DNA from: Paralithodes platypus
Taxonomy: Eukaryota; Arthropoda; Malacostraca; Decapoda; Lithodidae
Length of the DNA: 64,000 nucleotides
Direction of reading: 5' to 3'
NCBI GenBank assembly: GCA_032716605.1
Contig: CM064572.1
Location: forward strand, 35,973,760-36,037,759
Positions 1-8,951 of this stretch are shown here, piece after piece. Position 1 is the first letter of the stretch; every line of letters begins with the position of its first letter. The notes under the pieces are model-generated. The model was not told the DNA's origin. It made no database searches and was given only the letters and a program-made list of their open reading frames with translations. The translations under genes and the position numbers were made by a program.

Positions 1-735
1 GTGGGACCTAACAAAGGGAACAATGTTAGATACTGGGATGCCAGTAGTAACAAAGTTCCTAGAGTAGGACTTAGCACTTTTCACTCTAGAGAATATTGAT
101 ACGGGATGCCGTTCTCCTCAACTTCTTTTAGAGAGGGTGTATGTGGACTTTCCATAACTAGAGAGGAAGGGGCGGGATGCCGTGACCCTTCTTCCTAAGT
201 TAAGGAAAGCTTTATACCAGTAACAGAAGCTATATTAATCACTGGGATGCCAGTGGTAACAAAGTTTCCTGTAACAGGCCTCAATTCCGGTAACTGAAAT
301 AATAGAAATGAAGCTCCGGGAAGCCGGTCACTTCACTACTATAATTTAGTAGACACCGCCTATCAAGATTTTCTATGTTAGCTGACGGGATTGCCGCAAC
401 CAACAAAGATCCCTAGAATATAATATTTAGCTCACAGACAGTATATTGGACTTTGGGATGCCGTAGGTCCAACTGAATGGAGGTTTAATTCTAAGACTTC
501 TAAAGGTGGGATGCCAGTACTCAAGAAGCCTTAAAATTGCTTAACTCTCCTAAATTATCTTGACCTGATATTGAGAATTACTGCGAGGGATCCTTGCTAA
601 CCTATAGGATGGTAAGGGCATGAAGAGGTATCCCTGGAGAGGTCTATAGAACCTTCTTGTTCTGGTCAAGATATTTGTTTTCTAAATCAATTTACTAAGT
701 TGCACGGTGGTGTTCATATCAAAGTACATCTTACC
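1..735. repeat. Array of ~70-bp hairpin units with a GG-GATG-CC cap
   Basis: The box GGGATGCC or a one-base variant recurs at 35, 103, 174, 244, 318, 387, 455 and 508, spaced 68, 71, 70, 74, 69, 68 and 53 bp. Each box is the tip of an imperfect palindrome. Examples are 17-21/55-59 with 24-28/48-52 and 31-36/41-46, and 297-300/344-347 with 302-305/339-342, 310-313/331-334 and 316-319/324-327. The outer stem sequences differ from unit to unit yet stay self-complementary, and internal loops are often symmetric. A ninth, branched unit is closed by a 9-bp inverted repeat (557-565/664-672). No coding potential is evident. I do not recognise the family; the array probably extends left of the window. 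Confidence 0.75.
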
Positions 736-737
736 TG

Positions 738-2537
738 TGTGACGTTAACCACTCCGTTAGAACCGCATGGCTTGTCGTACAGTGACTCGCTAGGATCGCC
801 AGGGTAGTGGATGGGGCTACAGTTTATGTATTAGAGTGTGCTTTATTTCATATGAAAGCTTGTGTCATGGGCAGTCCAGAAAGGCTCTTTGTTTTCACCC
901 ATGTCAAGGCTTTCTATATTTAATTGTAAAGTATAATATTATGTTTTATCATTAACTAGTAATGATGGGATCTGGGAGAGAGAGAGAGAGTAGAACAGAG
1001 TGAGAGGGGGGCGTGCAGTGTTTTTGCCCCGCTCGATGACGTCACGGCTGGCTTCTTCGTGGGGGTTGGTTGAGGGAGGTCCTTACCATGCTGCTAGCTC
1101 CCTTGCTAGTGGCTCGAGGACTTGTTACCGCATTACGTGTGCGGTGCAGGCTAGTCCGGTTATATATACTGCCGCCTCGCCACTCTCTCCCTCGGATCTG
1201 GTTTCTAGAACGCATCCATCTTTATCCCTTGCTACCTGTCCCCCGTACAGCACCTGAGAATCTTTTCCTCTGCCTACCTCTCTCTTTTTTCATATCTTTC
1301 ACCACCTTTTATTAAGATTATACCCCCTCTGGTTAACTCTGCAAAATCAGCTTATGCTGGCCAGTTGTATTGTGCGTTAAGGTCTGATATAACCCATGTA
1401 TGTTAGTTGTTAAGATAAGTTGATCACGAAGCATTGGTTGGCATTTATATTGTTTAGTACCGCTTCCTATAATTATTAGTGTTCTGCTGGATTAGATAAT
1501 GCTAGACTAGGGGTCTGATATTATAAGGTATTGTTTCCTATGAGTGCTGGCTTTAGGAAAAAGCTGCACGACATACCTGAGAACTGGAGTTGATTGAGTA
1601 AATTCTAGTCTGTGTGCCATTGAGAGTAGAGCATGCACGAATGAGGGCTTTTTGCCTATACCATTCTGCACTGTTCTAAGCTCGTTGTTTGTCTTTGAGG
1701 TACGCCAGGAGAACGCTTAATACGTCGGTATTAAGGTTTCTCAAGAGAGCTACCCTTCTCTATAACGTAATATTTGACGCACAGACTTGAGAGTTGCACT
1801 AGGCTATGCGGCATGCCATGCGCACCAGTATCTCGTATCATTGACTCTAGCTAGACTTTATCAGTCACAGTAGACATTAAGTATATTAACCTAATTACTC
1901 TTTTTATGCATACCCATTTATGATTACACAAGCATTTCGCAGCCTAGTTTGATGTATGGAGACACAAACGACTTAGGCTCTTTTTGTTGATAGGAATACT
2001 TCATTGTCGTGGCGATTATTATTGTTGTAGCGTTTAGGATATTTTTGGCCCCGACTGCATTATATATCCTGCCTTTGTGTGTGCATAGCCTGCACGAGCA
2101 TTGTTCCGCTGCCTGCCTTTTTGGGTTCCATTTCCGATACGAGCATCTTTATAGCATCTAACATTTAAAGAAGATTCCTTGTTAGTGTTGAAGGACTTTA
2201 GTGCACTTTCTTTCATGCAGGAGTGCCTGACATTTATTGATTAAAGTAACGTAAGCTGTAACTTCTCTTACCACCTTACTGTGCATACCATAACCAAGCA
2301 CCTTCGGTTATAGGTAGTAATAGGCTGTTTTCACATAACATTAAGCCTAGAGTAGACGCACATTTATTGAGAGTTTAATAACCTATTATTGCATATAGAA
2401 CTCTGTAGAGTATTTGTGTTCTTTGTTCACTGGGAATATACATCAGAGGTTGGATCTAGCGCTTTCCGTTGTAGCATTTATGCCATTACTAGTCCAATGA
2501 ATAAGAGCCCTGATATATTTGAACCTCAGTCGTAACA
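738..2537 (+). mobile_element. Solo LTR, Ty3/Gypsy type, with 4-bp TSD
   Basis: The segment begins TGTGACG, ends CGTAACA and is flanked by cctg on both sides (734-737 and 2538-2541), as for an integrase-mediated insertion that lost its internal domain by LTR-LTR recombination. It aligns end to end with 35849-37642. More distantly it shares its terminal sequences and several internal blocks, such as the tgctttatttcat block and the closing gagccctg block, with the LTRs of the full-length element at 20735-30466. It is therefore probably a sister subfamily of that element. A tatatata stretch near 1160 could be the TATA region of the U3 promoter. Small open frames inside are not convincing genes. 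Confidence 0.88.
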
Positions 2538-2710
2538 CCTGTAAAGGTACTTCATCAATGGTTAAGCAAATAATTATATGATATATAGATAAGGTCAATA
2601 GAGCCTTGGAAAACAATACCTTGTTCAAGGAAAAGAGTTCCTTAATTCTTAACTTGAGCGGGATGCTTAGTGTCGTGTGCAAAACAAAATGAAAAAGTGC
2701 AGGATGCACA
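2538..2710. repeat. Continuation of the hairpin array after the LTR
   Basis: The sequence after the LTR resumes short hairpins with the same kind of cap: AGC/GCT around GGGAT at 2657-2667, and GTGC/GCAC around AGGAT at 2697-2709. There are also CCTTG/CAAGG and AAGG/CCTT pairs between 2610 and 2645. Arm aagtac (722-727) on the left of the LTR is complementary to gtactt (2547-2552) on its right, so the LTR appears to have landed inside one hairpin. Units here are less regular than in 1-540. Confidence 0.5.
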
Positions 2711-3104
2711 TTGAAGTATTTTATAATAATAATAATTCAAGGGGTCTGAAATGAGGATCTACTTATGTATCATTTGTAGTATGATTTATGTTGACAATGA
2801 TTCATAAACTACAACATTGTAAGCTATCTATTGATATAGTATTTTAAATAGGCATCCTTCCCAGAGTGTGTTGGTACTCCTGATGAGCTAGCGAGCGAGC
2901 CGCTGGCTTCCGGCGTGTGTTAGAAGAACACCAGCGCCACTCGGCGTGGTGGCTACTTTGGTACTATCTGATATGCATATAAACTTATTAGAAAGAAGAG
3001 TATGTGGTTTGTATAATTAGAAGAGATAGTCAGAGGATAAAAGAAGACAATTATACGTGTGTAGGAAACGATGTTCCAAAGATCTATTGATGCACTACTT
3101 CATA
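2711..3104. other. AT-rich unassigned stretch
   Basis: This stretch has no long open frame and no recognised repeat. A short GC-rich patch near 2880-2950 (gctagcgagcgagccgctgg) recalls the gctcgccagg motif of the TTAA elements elsewhere, but the match is too short to assign. Confidence 0.3.
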
Positions 3105-3407
3105 TTAACCCCCTCCAACCCATATGATGCTAGACCGTCATATGACGGTTCCGCCCAAAACTATCAAATGACGCTACCGCGTCATATGAACTTAGTGTAA
3201 TATCTCAATAATAAGTTATATGACGCTCTAGCGTCATTTTGGTCTCGGTAAGTTAGGTAAGTTAGATCAGAATCTGTCGATTGATGGCAACCCCAAATTT
3301 CTTAGACTCCTAACAGTCCCTCAGTGTAAGATTGACTATTGTGGGAATAATACCGGGTGGTCCGCCTCCTCGTCAGTAAGTTAACTATTGCTGTTTGAGC
3401 GGGTTAA
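3105..3407. mobile_element. TTAA-flanked MITE with three ATGACG palindromes
   Basis: TTAA occurs at 3105-3108 and 3404-3407. The ends inside are CCCCCTCCAACC and, on the other strand, CCCGCTCAAAC, a short imperfect terminal inverted repeat. TTAA duplication is typical of piggyBac-like and Kolobok-like transposons, so this is probably a non-autonomous member. Inside are three related palindromes: 16-bp ACCGTCATATGACGGT (3134-3149), ATGACGC/GCGTCAT (3168-3174/3179-3185) and ATGACGCT/AGCGTCAT (3220-3237). No coding sequence is present. Confidence 0.65.
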
Positions 3408-3569
3408 TATTGCATAGTTAGGTTTACCAAACATCATAGCATATTCATATCATACTGGTTGATTATATTCTTAATATAAATAACACATCTTATTACTCAT
3501 CATACATGACATATCTTATTATTTATTATACATGGTACATAACAGTATAGAAGATAGGAAAAAAAGGAA

Positions 3570-3906
3570 AACATATAGTGTCTTGGTTTCCCTCAAAAGG
3601 GTTGGCGGAAGACTATTTTATTTTAGGGGACGTCGTGGGGCGAATCGTCTTTCCCGGCGTGGGTGGATATTCCTCCTTCTGCGTGTCCTTCTTCAGCATA
3701 GCGATTCATCTGTTCCTGAGTTTCACTACTGCTGCAGATCCTGGTGGTGTTGTGGTGGATGCTGGTTTCTCTGTCCTTGTCCTTTCTTTCTTCGGGTCTT
3801 CTTGTTCCTTTCTCTTGCTCGGTCTTACTTCTTCCACTCCTTCGGTCTCTCCTGTCTGAGGTTCTTTCCTTTTCCGGGGTATTTTATATACAGTATATAT
3901 ATATAT
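3570..3906 (-). pseudogene. Possible ORF1-like LINE remnant, left part
   Basis: Read on the minus strand, this segment gives a short run rich in K, R, E and P that is shared with 5524-5640. It resembles the basic N-terminal protein of some LINEs or gag regions but carries no diagnostic motif. The 1.6-kb LTR-like element at 3907-5525 interrupts it, and about 107 bp (3800-3906) is repeated at 5524-5635. Plus-strand frames over the same interval are pyrimidine-rich and leucine/serine-rich and look like shadows. Confidence 0.25.
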
Positions 3907-5525
3907 TGTTACGTATCTTGATCCTCAAGTGGTTAACTTGATGAATCTAGATAGCACAGAGATATATATTAAGGTATCAGTCAGCTGAAGGCAAAACAAA
4001 AGTAAAATCTAATTAAATTATTTCCTGTTGTTGCTTCCTTTCCTTTTGGATCTTAGGACTTAGTATCCTTTATTGACTGATACTCTTTAATTATGAAAAA
4101 TACTGAAACTAATTAAAGTCATGTAGTATTTATAAAGAATTATTATTTAACCGAAGCTTAGTAGGCTATGGTTATGAACCGAATAAGTTATAGCTAAAGA
4201 AGGACTATTAATTTTATAAAAAGTCTTGAAAGATAAATATTAAAGTAAGAATATTTCTGTCTCTTACCCTTTTTGAAATGAATAGATAGTTTTCTTATAT
4301 GTCCTTTTATTTATATTTAATGTAATTATTCTTGGTTCTTGTCTTACGTTAATAGTATTATATTATTATCATCAGGAGTAATATCAAAGTCACATAAAAA
4401 GTTAGATATATATTTAATAATTAGTTAAATGTATTTCTTAACCACGTAACATTGAGGTTTGATTATGAGTAAATAAAGTTACAGGATCGTTTCATAGATT
4501 CGATTCAGGTCTCACTCAAATAATATGAAAAGCAAAATATAATATTTTGAAGCAAAAGAATTTTCTTCAGCTTAGAAAATCACTAGAAGTAATATTATCA
4601 CAGCCATGTTAGTCTAAGGCGATATTACTAATACGAGACAATAGCATCACCGTACTAAGCACCATTAAGCACTGTAAGCTTAATTCAAAGAAAATGAAAG
4701 AACTCGTAAGTATTAATATAAAACAATAGTATTACTTTCATCATAACCCAATTACTTAAAGAGTTGCTTTAGTCCACAAGTTAGTCAACTAAAATAGTTA
4801 AGTACATAATAATAGCGTTAACGTTAATTCCCAATTAAATAGTTAAACACATAATAGTAGTGTTCACGTTAATTCCCAATCAAATAGTTAAACACATAAT
4901 AGTAGCGTTCACGTTAATTCCCAATCAAATAGTTAAACACATAATAGTAGTGTTCACGTTAATTCCCAATTAAATAGTTAAACACATAATAGTAGTGTTC
5001 ACGTTAATTCCCAATCAAATAGTTAAACACATAATAGTAGTGTTCACGTTAATTCCCAATCACATATCTCACTAACCAACATAACATAAGTGTTTACACC
5101 GAACACACTTAACACACATTTCTATAATCTGACTGACAGTCACAATCCCATTATAATACTTCACCCCGTCTTCCTCCAGCTGCAAGTTCACCTTCCCCAA
5201 CTCCAAATGAGACTGATTTGAATGCCCACAACTCGGGTCTTATATACCAAACAATGATGGTGTAGGAACGAATTAGGAGGCGAGTGATGGTGCGCGCTCC
5301 AATCATAGCTCCTCGAATCACATAACAGGTGCGTGGTCCACTCACAGCTCCTGGCGTCGATCATACGTCATAGCATCGGTCATCGAGGTGTGAAGGCTAG
5401 CATGCTGGTATGGGGCGAGATGGTTTGCCCACTCGCTCGTTCGCTAGTCTGCTTCACCGTTTGGGTAGTGGGCTCCTTCAACTCTAATTCTAACTCTTAA
5501 ATTAACATACAGGGCTCCGTATGTC
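3907..5525 (-). mobile_element. LTR-like element, copy 1 (about 1.6 kb)
   Basis: This is a reverse-complement match to 45629-47107. On its sense strand the element begins TGACATACGGAGCC and ends GATACGTAACA, the TG...CA ends of an LTR. Its sense strand holds a TATA-like tatataagacc followed about 30 bp on by TCAGTC, the arthropod initiator. Here these appear reversed near 5239 and 5211, which suggests a U3-R boundary. A 45-bp tandem repeat (about 4794-5060) is expanded relative to copy 2. No coding sequence or partner LTR is visible, so it may be a solo LTR; the family is not recognised. Its flanks are unusual: about 107 bp of target (3800-3906) is repeated right after it (5524-5635). Confidence 0.55.
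4794..5060. repeat. 45-bp tandem repeat inside LTR-like copy 1
   Basis: The phrase aattcccaat recurs at 4826, 4871, 4916, 4961, 5006 and 5051, exactly 45 bp apart, with the body aaatagttaaacacataata between. The homologous place in copy 2 (about 46170-46215) has a single unit, so the array expanded in this copy. Confidence 0.85.
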
Positions 5526-5640
5526 TTGTTCCTTTCTCTTGCTCGGTCTTACTTCTTCCACTCCTTCGGTCTCTCCTGTCTGAGGTTCTTTCCTTTTCCG
5601 GGGTATTTTATATACAGTATATATATATATATATGTGTTT
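5524..5640. repeat. 107-bp direct repeat of 3800-3906
   Basis: The sequence from tcttgttcctttctc through ttttccggggtattttatatacag is repeated almost exactly on both sides of the LTR-like element. It is far longer than a normal 4-6 bp LTR target duplication, so a local duplication or recombination must be involved. Confidence 0.75.
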
Positions 5641-5644
5641 GTTT

Positions 5645-5888
5645 TCCTCGCTAGACCTCCATCAAGCTTAAGAAAAAAAAGCACCCCTTAGACCCCCCAT
5701 CACCCCTTCGCTATCGCTCGCCAGAATAAAATCGACACCTAAGTGGCACGAAAGGTCCTAATATTGACAACAAAATAGGATGAAAGGTCTTTAGAATCGC
5801 CAAACTATTATCTTATAATCTCAAAACAAATTGGGCTAAACATAAGGGAGAAGAAGGCCCAGAAAAAACTACCCATTTCCCCTTGAGA
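5645..5888. mobile_element. Truncated copy of the TTAA element family with gctcgccagg core
   Basis: It shares the ordered blocks cctccatcaagctta, gctatcgctcgccag, atcgacacctaagtggcac, aaaggtc...attgaca and gggctaaacat with 6566-6944, 7525-7826 and 57153-57536, and in reverse with 8952-9811 and 11092-11440. The right end (ccatttccccttgag) is a decayed version of the ccccTTAA terminus. Confidence 0.55.
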
Positions 5889-5984
5889 TCTATATGTGGT
5901 AACTCAGGTTCAAAGCCCGGTAGGATCGCGCGCTTTCATTCATTTCACGGGAAGGTGTTTGGTGTTGGGAGTGAAATGAATGCA

Positions 5985-6202
5985 TAAAGCCGGTATCACA
6001 CGAAAGCTTTTATAGTCAACATTCTCTGATCAAAAAATTTCTGGCAACATTTCTGAAACATTTTGCACTGGTATCGGAAACTAGACTGATGATATATAAA
6101 TTTAGGTGACCAAAATATTTTAAATTATGACCTATTAAGCTGCCAGACCAGTTTTGAGGGTACATATTGAGGGAAAAATCGCTCGTGTGATACCGGCTTA
6201 TG
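5985..6202. mobile_element. MITE with TATCACAC-type terminal inverted repeats
   Basis: Left end ataaagccggtatcacacga and right end tcgtgtgataccggcttat are complementary over about 17 bp, with one extra A on the left. The interior (about 180 bp) is AT-rich and non-coding. The motif TATCACAC recurs in the TIR of the larger element at 51192-52672, so the two may belong to one superfamily. A target duplication is not clear. Confidence 0.55.
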
Positions 6203-6362
6203 GGGAGGCATTTGGTTTTTCGAGTCTTCCTCCTCCCTCATGTTTAGCCCTATTAGTTATGGGATTTCAAGACATTCGCCCCATTAGTTTGGCGGTTTTC
6301 AGATATTTTGCCCCATTTCTTTGCCAATACCAATGCCTCCTAGTGTCCTGTCCTCATTATGC

Positions 6363-6569
6363 TTAACCCCTTCTATACCGGAAGCGTATTTTTCATTTGA
6401 TTTCAGCTACATTTAGACAACTTTATGAAGCTTAGGAAGGATATATGGAAGCTAAAAGGATTACTTAGAATAGTGTGTAGTCATTTGATTAGTAGACGTC
6501 TTTCCTAAGCTGAAATAAATAGTTGCCAGAATATAATAAAAAGTACATCACTGGTACAGAAGGGGTTAA
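6363..6569. mobile_element. TTAA-flanked MITE, CCCCTTCTATACCGG family, copy 1
   Basis: TTAA lies at 6363-6366 and 6566-6569. Ends are CCCCTTCTATACCGG on the left and, reversed, CCCCTTCTGTACCAG on the right. It is homologous to 39302-39515, where the TIRs match better. It is about 207 bp, non-coding and probably piggyBac-like non-autonomous. Its right TTAA is immediately followed by another TTAA-family terminus. Confidence 0.75.
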
Positions 6570-6944
6570 GGGGGAAGTGCTTGGTTTTTGGTCGGTCTAT
6601 ATATTTATATATTTTATGTATTTTTTTAGTTTCCTCGTTAGACCTCCATCAAGCTTAGAAAAACACCCCCTAGACCCCTTTTCAAGATAAATGTGTACAT
6701 TTTTTGGTAGATAAATGTCCCAGCCGATGTCCGGTTCCTTCTAAAATTAGAGGCTCGCTATCTCTCGCCAGGAAAAAATCGACACCTAAGGGACACCAAA
6801 GGTCTTAATATTGACAAAAGAAAGTGAGGCGAAAGGTCTCAAACTCGCCAATCTAACGAAACGAACGTCTTAAAACCTCAAACACTAATATGCTAAACAT
6901 GAGGGAGAAGGGGGTCCAGAAAAATCGATCCGTACCCCTGAATG
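6566..6944. mobile_element. TTAA element, gctcgccagg-core family
   Basis: It starts TTAAGGGGGAAGTGCTTGG, sharing the TTAA with the preceding MITE, and ends in a decayed cgtacccctga. Its 6653-6944 part is nearly identical to 7525-7826, including the run ctaacgaaacgaacgtctta. Together these two copies bracket the minisatellite at 6945-7415. Confidence 0.6.
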
Positions 6945-7415
6945 GTCTACTGGTTGAGATCCACTGGTTGAAATGGTCTACTGGTTGAAATGGTCTACTG
7001 GTTGAGATCCACTGGTTGAAATGGTCTACTGGTTGAAATGGTCTACTGGTTGAAATGGTCTACTGATTGAAATGGTCTACTGGTTGAGATCCACTGGTTG
7101 AAATGGTCTACTGGTTGAAATGGTCTACTGATTGAGATCCACTGGTTGAAAAGGTCTACTGGTTGAAATGGTCTACTGGTTGAGATCCACTGTTGAAATG
7201 GTCTACTGATTGAAATGGTTTACTGGTTGAAATGGTCTACTGGTTGAAATGGTCTACTGGTTAAGATCTACTGGTTGAAATTGGTTACTGGTTGAAATGG
7301 GTTACTGGTTGAAATGGTTTACTGGTTGAATTGACCTACTGTTTAAGATCTACTGGTTGAAATGGTTTACTGGTTGAAATGGTTTACTGGTTGAAATGGT
7401 TTACGGGTTGAGTTA
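6945..7415. repeat. 17-bp minisatellite (actggttgaaatggtct)
   Basis: About 27 tandem units of the type tggtctactggttgaaa occur, with interspersed variants gatccactggttgaaa and tggtttactggttgaaa. Variant units cluster towards the right end (7300-7415). There is no coding meaning. Confidence 0.9.
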
Positions 7416-7524
7416 TCCGGGGAATCGAATATAATATAGATGAACTAACTCCCTTGCCAATATCTTGTTACTAACGAATGGACTCGGGCGGCGGGGGGGT
7501 GGGGGTGGGGGGGGAGGAAGAGTC

Positions 7525-7830
7525 ATCAAGCTTAGAAAAACACCCCCTAGGGCCTAGACCCCCTTTCAAGATAAATTTGTATATTTTTCGGAAGAAAAAT
7601 GTCCCAGCCGATGGCCGGTTCCTTCTAAAATTAGAGGCTCGCTATCTCTCGCCAGGAAATAATCGACACATAATGGACACGAAAGGTCTTAATATTGACA
7701 AAAGAAAGTGAGGCGAAAGGTCTCAAACTCGCCAATCTAACGAAACGAACGTCTTAAAACCTCAAACACTAATATGCTAAACATGAGGGAGAAGGGGGTC
7801 CAGAAAAATCGATCCGTACCCCTGAAACCC
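7525..7830. mobile_element. Near-identical second copy of 6653-6944
   Basis: It is co-linear with 6653-6944 from atcaagcttagaaaaacacc to aatcgatccgtacccctga, with only scattered substitutions and a small insertion (gggcctag). Together with the minisatellite this looks like a local tandem duplication of one TTAA element. Confidence 0.7.
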
Positions 7831-8530
7831 TCTCGTATAGGCCTACCTGAGACACAGCAAAAACAAAACAAAAATTGCAGCAATCATTAACCCGGGAATG
7901 GCACAGAAAATCTTAAGAGGTTTTACTGGGTGAAGGCGACGGGACTCCTAAGATCCAAGGCCTAAACAAAACTATTAAAGGACCCCCAGTGGCACTCAAA
8001 ACATAGGAATATGTGATTGAGATAATTCCCCTCCATACCTACTATCACTCCTCCACATGTGTCAAACCCCCCCCTTTCCCCCTTTTCAATTATCACCTAT
8101 TTTTCCTCTTATTCCCTTGTTTATCGGTTTATTTACCGCACCAATATCTCCCAGCCGGTTTCAAGGTCATCTGGGACGCATATAGAGATCGTGGCAAAGG
8201 AAAGTCTTCACTAGCGAGACATCAGTCTGGCTTCAGGCCTCGAAGGAGGAGGGTGTATGTCTCGCGCGCCTCTCACCTCATGACTGGACGGTCGGCAATA
8301 ATTTGTCTTTTTCAACCCCGAAATACTATTCCCTCTTGCTTCATTGCTGTTACATGTTAATATCTTCATATTAAATGTAAAATAGGCACGTATGAATAAG
8401 TAATAACGATATTTATCGGATAATGACGAATTTAGGCGGGAATGAACCAAAATATGCTCGCATCACGGGCACTTTCAAATACCAATGGCGCGCGCTTACC
8501 GGGTTAATTTCGCAACAATTATTATGTTTT
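7831..8530. other. Unassigned non-repetitive stretch
   Basis: No family is recognised. Open frames of up to 115 codons (for example 8013-8360 on plus) show low-complexity composition and no motif, so I do not call a gene. Confidence 0.3.
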
Positions 8531-8695
8531 TTACACCAACCAACTTTTTACATCTAAACTCAATTAATGAAATAAACAAATACATGTGGCACTCCGTAGA
8601 CTCGAACCTAGGATACTCAAACCGAAATTCCGCGCACTATGCATTACGCTATCAAGACAGTTAAAGAAATATGGACAAGCCTACGATTTATTAAG
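8531..8695 (-). mobile_element. tRNA-derived SINE, family A, copy 1
   Basis: On the minus strand 8586-8662 reads as a tRNA-like head: tgatagcgtaatgcatagtgc resembles box A and ggttcgagtct matches the box B consensus, ending in gtgcca. The body continues to 8531. A diverged copy in the same orientation lies at 60576-60735, which shows it is interspersed. No intact cloverleaf is required of such an element; I do not call a functional tRNA. Confidence 0.6.
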
Positions 8696-8719
8696 CAGTT
8701 TCGAATCCGGCATATTAAT

Positions 8720-8950
8720 AATACATTTTGCAACAATCATCAATTTCACTTTCCATCATGCATTACGTAGGACGATTACTGGACGCCTCGGGCTATCATC
8801 AATTTCACCTGTTATCATCTTTTGTGCCTGTCATTATTTTGGCAACAAACATCTGTATCACCACCTATCGTATATTTCATTTGACATTTATTTTACCCCT
8901 TTGTCATCAATTTCACCTGTAATCATGCATTATACCTACCACCATCAATA
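8720..8950. repeat. Degenerate repeat of the catcaatttcacctgt motif
   Basis: The phrase atcatcaatttcacctgttatca recurs with changes at about 8736, 8799 and 8906. It appears related to the degenerate tcatttatttcgcctgac array at 9820-10080. Confidence 0.5.
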
Positions 8951-8951
8951 A

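Noticed and set aside
1..735. CRISPR-like regular spacing
   Set aside because: The conserved part is only about 8 bp and the intervening sequence is self-complementary; the window is eukaryotic.
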